From: Lactobacillus rodentium | GTDB lineage: Bacteria > Bacillota > Bacilli > Lactobacillales > Lactobacillaceae | DNA length: 38,920 nt | Reading direction: 5' to 3' | NCBI RefSeq assembly: GCF_003423665.1 | Contig: NZ_BFBY01000011.1 | Span: forward strand, 4,848 to 43,767 | In this document: piece after piece, positions 8,221-16,730 of the stretch | Layout: each line of letters starts with the position of its first letter | Position numbering within the stretch: position 1 is the first letter of the stretch | Program-made: the position numbers and the translations under genes | The notes under the pieces: generated by a model | What the model saw: only the letters and a program-made list of their open reading frames with translations | Databases searched by the model: none | Told to the model about the DNA's origin: nothing

Positions 8221-8781
8221 TTAGTTTACTGAAACGTCAGTTGCATAGACCCATTGGTTACCACCTAAGTTATAAGCAGGAACACCATTATTGATCGTAG
8301 CAAATATTTTCCATCTTGAACCATGACGTAGAATACGATTAGTGGCAACCGCTTTTGTTCCACCAGCTACACTAACATTGCGATAGATTCTAGCTCCACG
8401 TGCAGCTGTTACAGTTGCTACGGAACGATTAGAAACAATCGGAGCTTGGCGTCCAATAGCTGGATCTTGGTTAAAGTTTACATATTTACCAGGAATCCAT
8501 TGATTACCACCCAGATTGTACCAACTTTGACCATCGGCAGTTTGGACAACTTTAAAGTAGCGCCATGAGCTGTGAGTTGGTAAATATTTGTGAATAGGGT
8601 GCTGACCTGGATGAGACCACACAACGATAGGAGTGTGGTAAGTAACGGTAGCGATGCCTTGTAATTGGTAAGTTTGAGTAATTGTGGTGGCTGGAGTTGC
8701 TGCGTGTGTGGTAGTGTTAGAAGCTACGGTACTAATACTTGTTGCAACTAAGCCAGCACTTAAAAATGTTGTAAATTTCAT
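8221..8781 (-). CDS. Small secreted SLAP/SH3-like cell-wall protein (two domains)
   Basis: 186 residues with a signal peptide ending near 27 (THA|AT). One PGYG-type module at about 42-102 and one SLAP-like module at about 120-183, both ending in the YNLGGNQW signature that the larger neighbour also carries. It is therefore a two-module paralogue of the 483-residue protein encoded directly downstream on the same strand. No terminator is seen between them (8160-8220), so co-transcription is possible. The ribosome site GGAGGA is strong. It lies downstream of the Rgg gene, separated by a terminator. Confidence 0.82.
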   Translation of the reverse strand: MKFTTFLSAGLVATSISTVASNTTTHAATPATTITQTYQLQGIATVTYHTPIVVWSHPGQHPIHKYLPTHSSWRYFKVVQTADGQSWYNLGGNQWIPGKYVNFNQDPAIGRQAPIVSNRSVATVTAARGARIYRNVSVAGGTKAVATNRILRHGSRWKIFATINNGVPAYNLGGNQWVYATDVSVN

Positions 8782-8853
8782 TTTTATCCTCCGTGATTAA
8801 TGATTTAAATAATTACAGCAAAATTATGCCAGATTATTTAAATGACAAAGTGA

Positions 8854-8960
8854 TTTATTGCAAAAATGAAATAAGAAAATAAAAAAAGAAGAAAAATGAG
8901 GCTAAAAAGCGCGAATTTTCTTCTTTTTTTGTAAAAATAATATTTTTTATTGCAAAAATG
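8854..8960. repeat. Two copies of a 15-base direct repeat around the rgg terminator
   Basis: TTTATTGCAAAAATG occurs exactly at 8854-8868 and 8946-8960, on each side of the terminator between rgg and the small SLAP-like gene. Read on the minus strand (CATTTTTGCAATAAA) each copy contains a possible TTGCAA -35 element. Could be regulator sites or a duplicated promoter piece. Confidence 0.5.
8881..8930 (-). terminator. Terminator of the rgg gene
   Basis: On the minus strand CAAAAAAAGAAGAAAA (8931-8916) pairs with TTTTCTTCTTTTTTT (8895-8881) around a smaller inner hairpin, leaving a T-run. AT-rich, so moderately strong. Confidence 0.6.
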
Positions 8961-8968
8961 CAAATAAC

Positions 8969-9808
8969 TTAATTTTCTAATTTAACTCTTTTATATGCTT
9001 CTTCAAACATTTGAGTCATCGAATTCATTTCTAATATATTTAAGGTTGATAAGAGTTTTGTAAGAAAAGTTGAATCACCAGTTAATTTATAGTGTAAAAG
9101 TTGGTTTAAAAATTGTCTACGAACAATTATGTACATTGAGTACTTGGTAAGTTGAATATTATTTAATTTATCCAATAATAATTTTGCGTGATCAGGAGAA
9201 AAATAAATAAGTATTTGTGCTGCATTTAGTAGGGTATCTATAGTATCAATAAAATATTCAAATCCACCTTTTTTAATTTCTAGAAGATTATTAATAATTA
9301 ATGATGCAAAACCATAGATATTCTTAGGTGGCAGTAGCATAAGCGAATTTCCAAAGTTAACAATATAATAATGACTCCAATAGTTCACCTTTGAAAATGC
9401 GTCAATCAACTCCTCAAGATAATTATGAGGAAATATATTTTTAGAAGTTAGATTTAAATAAAAGGAACAAGCAGTTGCTGCGTTCAAAAGATCATCTTGT
9501 TGGTGAGATGTATGATAAATTTTTATCCACTTTAAACCTAGTTGTCGCAATTCAAGATCACTGTTGGCATTAAGAGCTTTATTTACTTGGTCAACAAAGG
9601 GAGTATGAGGTGTAATAATAGTAATAGATATAAACTCTAGCAGGGAAAAATGAATATTATTTAAAAGTTCAATCATTTGTTCAAATTTAATATTAGTTTG
9701 TCCATTTTCCCAACGAGATAATGTAGATACAGTTGTGATATTCTCTGCAGCTGTTGCCAAAGAAATATTTTGCTCTTTTCGAAGTTCTTTAAATTTTTCT
9801 CCAAACAT
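8969..9808 (-). CDS. Rgg/GadR/MutR-family transcriptional regulator
   Basis: 279 residues. An XRE-type helix-turn-helix occupies about 5-60 (FKELRKEQNISLATAAE...STLSRWENGQ), followed by an all-helical C-terminal region of the type that binds peptide pheromones in the Rgg (RRNPP) family. Length is typical of Rgg (280-300). Its start codon is 23 bases from the start of a divergent 54-codon ORF that encodes a secreted-peptide-like product, the layout of rgg/shp pairs in streptococci. Downstream on the same strand lie two SLAP-like wall protein genes that may be targets. Family call is good; ligand and regulon are inference. Confidence 0.85.
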   Translation of the reverse strand: MFGEKFKELRKEQNISLATAAENITTVSTLSRWENGQTNIKFEQMIELLNNIHFSLLEFISITIITPHTPFVDQVNKALNANSDLELRQLGLKWIKIYHTSHQQDDLLNAATACSFYLNLTSKNIFPHNYLEELIDAFSKVNYWSHYYIVNFGNSLMLLPPKNIYGFASLIINNLLEIKKGGFEYFIDTIDTLLNAAQILIYFSPDHAKLLLDKLNNIQLTKYSMYIIVRRQFLNQLLHYKLTGDSTFLTKLLSTLNILEMNSMTQMFEEAYKRVKLEN

Positions 9809-9814
9809 ATATAA

Positions 9815-9828
9815 GAAAGGGTCCTTTC
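9815..9828. promoter_or_regulatory. Palindrome that supplies both ribosome sites of the divergent rgg/peptide pair
   Basis: GAAAGG-GT-CCTTTC. Read on plus, GAAAGG (9815-9820) is 11 bases before the peptide ATG at 9832; read on minus, GAAAGG (9828-9823) is 14 bases before the rgg ATG at 9808. Promoters of both genes must therefore lie inside the other gene. Confidence 0.5.
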
Positions 9829-9831
9829 CAT

Positions 9832-9996
9832 ATGAAAAAGTTAAAATTTTTTAGTTTATGTTTTATTAGCATTTTTGGATTACAACTATGGCGAGATATG
9901 ACAGGCATAGGTGCAAGTAAACTTATCTACCTTCCACCTACAATTCATACTACACATATAGATCATCATCCTTATAATTACAACGATAAAAATTAA
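9832..9996 (+). CDS. 54-residue secreted-peptide-like ORF divergent from rgg
   Basis: ATG at 9832 opens 54 codons to TAA at 9994. The product begins MKKLKFFSLCFISIFGL, a short basic start and hydrophobic core like a signal or leader peptide. It continues with RDMTGIGASKLIYLPP and ends in a His/Asn/Tyr-rich tail (THIDHHPYNYNDKN). Ribosome site GAAAGG and a strong terminator at 10041 frame it. In rgg/shp systems such a divergent small gene encodes the pheromone precursor. Classic SHPs are shorter and end in a hydrophobic stretch, which this does not, so a different type of Rgg ligand or a small secreted protein is possible. No known family recognised. Confidence 0.6.
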   Translation: MKKLKFFSLCFISIFGLQLWRDMTGIGASKLIYLPPTIHTTHIDHHPYNYNDKN

Positions 9997-10036
9997 AACA
10001 TAATTATATATTGAACATCAACTTATAATTATAAAT

Positions 10037-10065
10037 AAAAAGCTTCTCATTTGAGAAGCTTTTTT
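10037..10065. terminator. Bidirectional terminator
   Basis: AGCTTCTC (10041-10048), loop ATTT, GAGAAGCT (10053-10060), with A5 before and T5 after. Ends the small peptide ORF (plus) and the gatD-like gene (minus). Confidence 0.9.
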
Positions 10066-10072
10066 GTTCTAT

Positions 10073-10741
10073 CTAAGCATTTACACGTTCTTCATGTCTT
10101 TGAAGAATCATTTTTACAATTGCATTTGCTACATTAACATTTTTAAGTAAAGGGCCATGAGAATAAGAACCAATCAAGTTCTTATAACGAAGTCCTTCTT
10201 CTTTGTCTTGGGGATTATTACCGTAACCCTCAATCATTTGTCCAAAGGGATGTAACTTATTAGTATCATCAAAATAAGTTTGTCCTGAGTGGTTTTCAAA
10301 AGCAGTTACTTCTCCCCATTCGGTCATATACTTAGTATCACCAATCATTCTCTTATCTGATTTAAAGATAGTATGAAGTGGTAAAATACCTAGTCCCTTG
10401 ATAGTTACGCCTGAATTAGTTTTATAGTAATCACCCATTAGTTGGTAGCCACCACAGATGCATAACATTGGATTACCATTATTTACATAATTTTCAATTG
10501 TATTTTTATGACGGATTAAATCTTTAGCAACAACTGTTTGTTCAAAGTCTTGACCTCCACCAAAAAAGACAAAATCATAATCATCTGCATCGAATTCATG
10601 GTCAAGAGAAATATTATCTACTTGGGTTTCGTAATTTTTCTTTTTGAGTAAATATTTTAATACTTTAACATCCCCTGAGTCACCATAGGTGTTCATAAGG
10701 TCTTCGTATAAGTAGGCAATTTTAATTACGTTATCGGCCAT
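10073..10741 (-). CDS. gatD: CobB/CobQ-like glutamine amidotransferase, GatD-type
   Basis: 222 residues of the class-I amidotransferase fold found in GatD. GatD supplies ammonia to MurT, which amidates the alpha-carboxyl of D-glutamate in lipid II at the inner face of the membrane. The nucleophile lies in CICGGYQ (C96, with C94 adjacent), and the catalytic histidine is in YSHGPLL (H195). The N-terminal LYEDLMNTYGDSGDV is typical of GatD. No murT gene is seen beside it, although the pair is usually adjacent. It lies downstream of the PdxK-like gene on the same strand with an 85-base gap. Name by family resemblance. Confidence 0.85.
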   Translation of the reverse strand: MADNVIKIAYLYEDLMNTYGDSGDVKVLKYLLKKKNYETQVDNISLDHEFDADDYDFVFFGGGQDFEQTVVAKDLIRHKNTIENYVNNGNPMLCICGGYQLMGDYYKTNSGVTIKGLGILPLHTIFKSDKRMIGDTKYMTEWGEVTAFENHSGQTYFDDTNKLHPFGQMIEGYGNNPQDKEEGLRYKNLIGSYSHGPLLKNVNVANAIVKMILQRHEERVNA

Positions 10742-10826
10742 TTATTTATCAATCCTTCAATTTGTTCTTGATAGAAGTATAACTCAAAAAGATGTGTTAA
10801 CTCAAAGAACTTTAGTATTACTTAAT

Positions 10827-11666
10827 TTAATTGTTTTGTTGACCCTTTTCTTCATAGTCTTTTTGGGCAGCACCATGATTAATTGGTCCATATAAACTGC
10901 CAACTTTAATTGGGTGAGAAATAGCATAGTAAGTAAAATCTTTAGCAATTTCTACTGCCCTTTTGATGTCATTACCCTTGGCTAATTCAGCTGTAATTGC
11001 TGCAGATAAGGTATCACCAGTACCATTAATACGGTTAGTTTCAAAATAAGGCTTACTTAACCAAATTTCACTACTATCTTCTAAAAGTAAGTAGTCACGC
11101 ACTTCAGCTTCATCACCAGTGTGTTTACCTTTAATCAAAACATTTTTAGCACCCATATTTTGTAAGATTTGTGCTGCCTGACGAATATCATCATCTGTAT
11201 TAAGTTCTATTTCAGATAATTTTTGAGCTTCATAAAAGTTAGGTGTAATGATTGTTGCTAAGGGAACTAGTTCATCTAAGAAAGTTTGATAAGCTTCGTC
11301 TTCTAACAAAGTAGCACCATGTTTCGTAATAATTACTGGATCAATTACGATATTTGGCATCTTAAATTTTTTAAGATTTTCTGCTACTGCATGAATTACA
11401 TCTTTGCTGCCTAACATCCCTGTTTTGCTTGCTTTAATTACATAATCATCATTTAAAACTTGAAATTGACGATTGATAAAATCAACGGGCATTAATTCCT
11501 GGGCAAAAATCCCCTTTGAATTGCCGGCAACAGCTGAAGTAAGTAATCCTAAACCGTAAACACCTAAAGCATAAAAAGTGTGCAGATCCGCTGGCATCCC
11601 AGCGCTACCATCACTATCATTACCTGCAATTGTTAAAGCTTCAGCGTGTTCTTCTAATTCAGTCAT
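10827..11666 (-). CDS. PdxK/ThiD-family kinase (pyridoxal or hydroxymethylpyrimidine kinase)
   Basis: 279 residues of the ribokinase-like superfamily. The N-terminal LTIAGNDSDGSAGMPADLHTF is the ThiD/PdxK substrate loop, and NGTGDTLSAAI (near 214-224) is the anion-hole/catalytic motif with D218 as base. ThiD proper usually has Cys at this position (GTGCT), so pyridoxal/pyridoxine phosphorylation is somewhat more likely than thiamine-precursor phosphorylation. The start ATG at 11666 is chosen over a TTG one codon upstream because GAGGAG is eight bases before it. No thiamine or B6 gene is nearby. Confidence 0.85.
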   Translation of the reverse strand: MTELEEHAEALTIAGNDSDGSAGMPADLHTFYALGVYGLGLLTSAVAGNSKGIFAQELMPVDFINRQFQVLNDDYVIKASKTGMLGSKDVIHAVAENLKKFKMPNIVIDPVIITKHGATLLEDEAYQTFLDELVPLATIITPNFYEAQKLSEIELNTDDDIRQAAQILQNMGAKNVLIKGKHTGDEAEVRDYLLLEDSSEIWLSKPYFETNRINGTGDTLSAAITAELAKGNDIKRAVEIAKDFTYYAISHPIKVGSLYGPINHGAAQKDYEEKGQQNN

Positions 11667-11816
11667 CAAAACATCTCCTCACAGTGTCTTTATACTAAAA
11701 CAATTATAAAGCATTAGAGTTTACTAGGAAAATAAAATGCAATTTAGGCAGTCTTAATTTAAATTTTTCACTGAATCAGTCATAATAAAAATAAAAAGAT
11801 AAGAAAAGAGATAAAG

Positions 11817-13310
11817 ATGCAATCATATGTTATGGCATTAGATGAAGGAACTACTTCTACGCGTGCACTGATTTTTGACCATCAAGGACACAAAATTACG
11901 GAAGCACAACAAGAATTTAAACAATATTTTCCTCATCCAGGATGGGTTGAACATGACCCTGAAGAAATTTGGCAAGCAGTTCAATCAACGATTGCACAAG
12001 CATTTATTAACTCTAGTTTACGTCCAGATCAAATTATATCAATTGGTATCTCTAATCAACGTGAAACGACAGTTATCTGGGATAGAGAAACAGGGGAGCC
12101 AATCTACAATGCAATAGTGTGGCAGTCTCGTCAAACAAACGAATTGGCAGCCGACTTAATAAATAAAGGGTATAAAGAGTTGGTAAGGCGGAAAACGGGA
12201 TTAATTATAGATCCATACTTCTCTGCAACAAAAATCAGGTGGATTTTGGATCATGTTCCAGGTAGCCAAAAAAGAGCAGAAAAGGGTGAGCTATTATTTG
12301 GCACAATTGATAGTTGGTTAATATGGAAATTGACCGGTGGCAAGGTTCATGCGACTGATTATACTAATGCATCACGGACGATGCTTTTTAATATTCATCA
12401 ACTTCAGTGGGATAAAGATATTTTAAAAATTTTGAATATTCCTTTGAATATGTTGCCAGAAGTGAAATCTAACTCTGAAATTTATGGTTATACTTTACCT
12501 TATCACTTCTTTGGTGGAAAAATTCCAATAGCCGGAGTGGCTGGCGACCAACAAGCAGCTCTAATTGGACAAATGGGGTTAGAACCAGGAACAGTCAAGA
12601 ATACTTATGGTACAGGGTCATTTATTGTCATGAATACTGGTACTGAGCCTACTACTTCAAATCATAATTTATTGACCACTATTGCTTATTACTTGGATAA
12701 TAAGGTTACCTATGCTTTAGAAGGTTCGATCTTTGTTGCTGGCAGTGCAATTCAATGGTTACGAGATTCACTACAATTGCTAGATCAAGCTGAAGATTCG
12801 GAACAGGCGGCTTTAAGCTCTAAATCCCACAATGAAATTTATGTAGTTCCTGCTTTTACTGGCTTAGGGGCGCCATATTGGGATTCGGAGGCACGCGGAG
12901 CGATTTTTGGTATCACTCGTGGTACCAATCGTAATGATCTCATTAAAGCTACCTTGCAATCGCTTGCTTATCAAACTCGAGATGTAGTAGATACCATGCA
13001 AGCTGATTCAAAAATAAATATAAAAACCCTGCGTGTTGATGGTGGTGCTAGTAGAAATAACTACCTTTTACAGTTTCAATCAGACATTTTAAATACAACC
13101 ATTGAACGGGCCAAGACGGCAGAAACAACCGCCTTGGGAGTGGCTTTTCTTGCAGGATTGGCTACTGGTTTTTGGAAAGATAAAGCTGAAATTGAGAAAA
13201 TTTTTCATGTAGGTAAGAGTTTTACACCGCAAATGACTATAAGTGAGCGGGATCACTTATATCAGGGATGGAAATGTGCCGTTAAGGCTACCAAGATGTT
13301 TAAAAATTAA
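11817..13310 (+). CDS. glpK: Glycerol kinase
   Basis: 497 residues, the normal length. Phosphorylates glycerol to glycerol-3-phosphate in the cytoplasm. FGGY-family ATP and substrate motifs are present: [16 protein letters not shown] at the start, [14 protein letters not shown] near 162-175, [13 protein letters not shown] near 240-252 and the signature in the second half ([17 protein letters not shown]). H230 in PYHFFGG corresponds to the histidine that HPr phosphorylates in Gram-positive glycerol kinases, so activation by the PTS is likely. No glpF or glpO/glpD lies beside it. A tyrosine-phosphatase-like gene follows 14 bases later. Confidence 0.96.
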   Translation: MQSYVMALDEGTTSTRALIFDHQGHKITEAQQEFKQYFPHPGWVEHDPEEIWQAVQSTIAQAFINSSLRPDQIISIGISNQRETTVIWDRETGEPIYNAIVWQSRQTNELAADLINKGYKELVRRKTGLIIDPYFSATKIRWILDHVPGSQKRAEKGELLFGTIDSWLIWKLTGGKVHATDYTNASRTMLFNIHQLQWDKDILKILNIPLNMLPEVKSNSEIYGYTLPYHFFGGKIPIAGVAGDQQAALIGQMGLEPGTVKNTYGTGSFIVMNTGTEPTTSNHNLLTTIAYYLDNKVTYALEGSIFVAGSAIQWLRDSLQLLDQAEDSEQAALSSKSHNEIYVVPAFTGLGAPYWDSEARGAIFGITRGTNRNDLIKATLQSLAYQTRDVVDTMQADSKINIKTLRVDGGASRNNYLLQFQSDILNTTIERAKTAETTALGVAFLAGLATGFWKDKAEIEKIFHVGKSFTPQMTISERDHLYQGWKCAVKATKMFKN

Positions 13311-13324
13311 AAGGATGATAAAAA

Positions 13325-14104
13325 TTGACTGATAATAAGCGTTTAATTACATTCGATGGCACAGTAAACTTTAGAGATATTGGCGGTTATCGAGGATTAA
13401 ATGGAAAGAAAACTAAGTGGCATAAAATTTATCGTTCTGATTCTTTAAGTTCTCTGAGTGATAATGACCAAAAGCGATTAACTCAAATGGAAGTAACAGT
13501 TGATTGTGATTTACGTTCTAGCCATGAACAAGCAATTGCGCCTGATAAACTTTGGCCAGGAGTTAAGGTGCTTGATTGTCACGTATATGCCGAAAATCCC
13601 CAAGGAGATTTAATTGAAGAAGATCACCCACTTTATAAGTTTTTGCACCGGATACCTAAGATGAAAGGCTATTTGGGACAGATTTATCAAAATGTCCTTT
13701 TAAGTAAAGAAGGACAAGCTGCCTTTAAAAAGGTTTTTCAGCAATTACTTACTTTACCAGAAAACCAGGCTTTGGTTTATCATTGTAGTGCCGGTAAGGA
13801 TCGGACGGGAATGATAACGGCATTAATTTTAACTGGGCTAGGAGTAGATGATGAAACAATTGCTCAGGACTATTTATTAACCAATCAGTTATATCCTTTT
13901 GGATTGAGAAAGAAAATACCTAGCGATTCTGAGATGATAAATCTAGTTAATCAGATGAATGTGACCGCCGGTGAAGGTCGGGCTATTAAAGGGATTACGA
14001 CAACTTTACGAGAGGGATTTGGTGGTTTTGAAACTTACTTTACTAAAATTTTAGGCTTTACTAAGCAGGATTTAGAAAAATTCAGAAAGCTATATTTAGC
14101 ATAA
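13325..14104 (+). CDS. Tyrosine/lipid phosphatase-like protein (Tyr_phosphatase_3 type)
   Basis: 259 residues. The family N-terminus VNFRDIGGYRG is at 15-24 and the CX5R active site is HCSAGKDRTG with C154 and R160, so it should be catalytically competent. Bacterial members act on phosphotyrosine, phosphoinositides or other phosphomonoesters. Start is TTG at 13325 (AAGGAT eight bases before); an ATG at 13315 is in another frame. It follows glpK after 14 bases, so the two are likely co-transcribed. A paralogue with the same architecture is encoded at 36997-37794. Confidence 0.87.
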   Translation: MTDNKRLITFDGTVNFRDIGGYRGLNGKKTKWHKIYRSDSLSSLSDNDQKRLTQMEVTVDCDLRSSHEQAIAPDKLWPGVKVLDCHVYAENPQGDLIEEDHPLYKFLHRIPKMKGYLGQIYQNVLLSKEGQAAFKKVFQQLLTLPENQALVYHCSAGKDRTGMITALILTGLGVDDETIAQDYLLTNQLYPFGLRKKIPSDSEMINLVNQMNVTAGEGRAIKGITTTLREGFGGFETYFTKILGFTKQDLEKFRKLYLA

Positions 14105-14138
14105 AAAATGCGAACACATTGAAGTGTTCGCATTTTTA
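14103..14138. terminator. Bidirectional terminator
   Basis: AAAAATGCGAACAC (14104-14117), loop ATTGAA, GTGTTCGCATTTTT (14124-14137). Ends the phosphatase gene and, on the other strand, scrR. Confidence 0.9.
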
Positions 14139-14139
14139 T

Positions 14140-15129
14140 TTACTGATGACTGCTTGATTTACGTCGAAGTAATTCTACAGGTAAAGTATATGTATCTTGT
14201 GTTAAAGGCTCATGAGGATGGGCAATTCGCTCTTCTAATAACTTTACTAGTAGCTGTGCAATTGCTTGTGTAGGCTGAACAATAGTTGATAGGTCAGGTC
14301 GTAAAGTACGGACGACTTGACTACCATCAAAACCAATTATTTTTAAATCTTGTGGTACAGACAAACTTAGACGCTCAGCAACAGTAAGACAAAGACTAGC
14401 AGTAAGATCATCACTAGCAACGATTCCATCTACTACTTTAGTGCTTAAAAGATTTTGGATCGCCATTTCTTTGATTTCAGCTTTTTCGCCGGATGAAATC
14501 GGTTGAACTCGGGGCTCGAGCCCTAATTGTTTTATTTTGTTTTTGTATCCTTGAAGACGTCTATCAGTCGGCTGCCCAGTTACAGTAGCCGTCCCAACAA
14601 AATAAATTTTTCGAGCGCCATTATCATAAAGTTCTTGAGTTGCTAATTCGCCACCTAAGTAATTATCAGAACTTACAATAGGAATATTATCTGATAATTT
14701 TCTATCGAAAGAAACAATGGGTAGTCCAGTTTCTTGATATTCTGCAATCTCTAAATTATGAGCTCCAGCAATAATTCCATCTACCTTATTTGCGGTCAAC
14801 ATTTGTAAATATGAACGTTCTTTTTCAATTTTTTCTTCAGCGTTACAAAGTATAGTTTTATATCCGGCAGTAAATAACTGATTTTCTATTTTAGAAACTA
14901 ATTCTCCGAAAAATGGATTAGAAACAGTCGGAAAAATAAGTCCAACTAACTGAGTCTTTTTCCCTTGCAAGGAACGTGCGGCCGAATTCGGTTGGTAGTG
15001 CAATTCTGCCATTGCTTGAAATACTTTTTTACGTGTTTTTTCACTTATGTAACCATAGTTATTTATTACTCGGGAGACTGTTGTAGGAGAACAGCCTGCT
15101 TTGCGAGCAACATCAATTAATTTTGTCAC
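14140..15129 (-). CDS. scrR: LacI-family sucrose operon repressor
   Basis: 329 residues: N-terminal helix-turn-helix (LIDVARKAGCSPTTVSRVINNYGYISEKT) and a periplasmic-binding-like effector domain (from about 60 on) ending in the usual LPVELLRRKS. The start GTG at 15129 is favoured over the GTG at 15138 because AAGGTGAT lies six bases upstream and homologues begin TKLIDVA. It follows scrB after about 10 bases on the same strand, and probably represses scrB and scrA through operators in the 16600-16830 region, relieved by sucrose-6-phosphate or fructose. Confidence 0.92.
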   Translation of the reverse strand: MTKLIDVARKAGCSPTTVSRVINNYGYISEKTRKKVFQAMAELHYQPNSAARSLQGKKTQLVGLIFPTVSNPFFGELVSKIENQLFTAGYKTILCNAEEKIEKERSYLQMLTANKVDGIIAGAHNLEIAEYQETGLPIVSFDRKLSDNIPIVSSDNYLGGELATQELYDNGARKIYFVGTATVTGQPTDRRLQGYKNKIKQLGLEPRVQPISSGEKAEIKEMAIQNLLSTKVVDGIVASDDLTASLCLTVAERLSLSVPQDLKIIGFDGSQVVRTLRPDLSTIVQPTQAIAQLLVKLLEERIAHPHEPLTQDTYTLPVELLRRKSSSHQ

Positions 15130-15139
15130 AGTTATCACC

Positions 15140-16597
15140 TTACAAAATTGATTTCATTTTCCATAATATCCCATTAACCTGAGTGCCAGCCGTAAAGCCA
15201 ATAGTTTGATCCCCTTCATTAGCAAAGAAACGTAAGGTAGCAACATGTTCACCATCATTGACAAAAATTTCGCATAAAGAATGGTCGACAAAGATATCTA
15301 AGTCTAAATCTTCAGTTTTATTAAGAGGAATAGTTCGCCTGGTACCATAATCGGAATTAACTAGAGGATTACTTTGGCCACGATCAATAATCAGTTTAGC
15401 GTCAGTTCCAGTGTCAAAATCAAGAATTAAGCCATTAGTCAGATCTTGATTAGCATTTAAATGAAGTTGCCCTTTTTGGCCTTTTTTAATAATCAATTTT
15501 ACTTCATATTGGTTACCTGTTTGCATGCCACTGGTAATTTCTTGTTTATCATAGCGTAAAGATTCAATTGCTTTAACAGGATGTTGATAAAGCTTATTAT
15601 GTTTAATCTCTAAGCGCTTAACCTGACTATACATATTTGCCCAACCTTCATTATCGCTTGGATAGCTTAAATCAGGTAAACCAACCCATGAAACTGCATA
15701 AGCATTACCATCGGGAGCATTAAATGCTTGCGTAGCATAGACATCAAAACCTTCATCTAAGTTTAATGGACTAGACTGGTTGGTTTTAAATTCAGCCTTA
15801 CTTAGGTCAACTTGATCACCAATAATATACATGTTGGGATAAATGTTGTCATAATGAACAACAGACTTATCAATACCTTGAGGGCAGAAAATTAAAACTG
15901 GTTTTTGATCGACAAAGACTAAATTAGGACATTCAATCATGTAACCCATATCTTTATCAGTGAAATGTAAATAACCATCTTCATGCCAATTATGTAGATC
16001 GTTAGAAGCAAAAACATCTATTTGACCAGTTTTAGTCTTTTTATCTTGTGCACCGACTAAAACAAAATATTGACCTTCATGCTCAAAAAGCTGAGGATCA
16101 CGAAAATGTTCAGTTACATGGTCAGGTTGAGGAATTAAATCTTCATCCCACTTATGAAAGTGTCCCTTCTGATCCATTTCATCAATTAATTGATAAGGAA
16201 TACGAGTCCAGTCAGGATCACGGTGGTTACCAGTGTACATTAATAATAAGTTACCATTGTGAACAAAACCAGAGCCCGAATAGGCGCCCGCATTATCTTT
16301 ATCAGTATCAGGATTAATTGCCTGTCCGCGGTATTGCCAATGTACTAGATCTGGAGAAGTGAAGTGGATCCAAGACTTTAAGCCATGTACCGGACCAAAA
16401 GGATATGCCTGACAAAATAAGTGATATTCACCATTATAGTAAGAAAAGCCGTTGGGATCGTTGATTAAGCCACTAATTGGATGAATATGATAATGAGTAA
16501 TCGTTTTCGAGTTAGCAGCCTTGGTCTGTAATTCTAATAACTCTTGGGCACCCCAATCTTGATATTTTTTATATCTCTTTTCTCTTGTCCAAGTCAT
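15140..16597 (-). CDS. scrB: Sucrose-6-phosphate hydrolase (GH32)
   Basis: 485 residues. Splits sucrose-6-phosphate, made by the PTS, into glucose-6-phosphate and fructose in the cytoplasm. The GH32 nucleophile motif is INDPNG (D47), the transition-state motif is FRDPQLF (R166, D167) and the acid/base is in ECPNL (E222). A C-terminal beta-sandwich follows from about 330. No signal peptide, as expected for the phosphate ester enzyme. It is first in a two-gene unit with scrR and divergent from scrA, with its own consensus promoter. Confidence 0.95.
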   Translation of the reverse strand: MTWTREKRYKKYQDWGAQELLELQTKAANSKTITHYHIHPISGLINDPNGFSYYNGEYHLFCQAYPFGPVHGLKSWIHFTSPDLVHWQYRGQAINPDTDKDNAGAYSGSGFVHNGNLLLMYTGNHRDPDWTRIPYQLIDEMDQKGHFHKWDEDLIPQPDHVTEHFRDPQLFEHEGQYFVLVGAQDKKTKTGQIDVFASNDLHNWHEDGYLHFTDKDMGYMIECPNLVFVDQKPVLIFCPQGIDKSVVHYDNIYPNMYIIGDQVDLSKAEFKTNQSSPLNLDEGFDVYATQAFNAPDGNAYAVSWVGLPDLSYPSDNEGWANMYSQVKRLEIKHNKLYQHPVKAIESLRYDKQEITSGMQTGNQYEVKLIIKKGQKGQLHLNANQDLTNGLILDFDTGTDAKLIIDRGQSNPLVNSDYGTRRTIPLNKTEDLDLDIFVDHSLCEIFVNDGEHVATLRFFANEGDQTIGFTAGTQVNGILWKMKSIL

Positions 16598-16620
16598 ATT
16601 AAAACTCCTTATATTTAACT

Positions 16621-16671
16621 ATGTAAACGCTATCTTGGTTTCATATTAGTTAAAATTCCTTCCTATGTCAA
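16621..16671 (-). promoter_or_regulatory. scrB promoter with overlapping cre-like site
   Basis: On the minus strand TTGACA (16671-16666), 17-base spacer, TAATAT (16648-16643). Just downstream, ATGTAAACGCTATCTT (16621-16636, plus strand) matches the cre consensus WTGNAARCGNWWWCAW in 15 of 16 positions, so CcpA is likely to repress scrB. The site could also serve ScrR. Confidence 0.75.
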
Positions 16672-16730
16672 ACGAATAACATAAATGCACGTCTACTTAG
16701 TAAAGGTCTATTATTTATTAAAAAAATATA

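Noticed and set aside
8881-8930. A regulatory hairpin for the small SLAP-like gene
   Set aside because: The stem is followed by a T-run on the minus strand and lies after the rgg stop, so a terminator is simpler.
14140-15138. GTG at 15138 as scrR start
   Set aside because: The GTG at 15129 has AAGGTGAT at the proper distance and the product then starts like other ScrR proteins.
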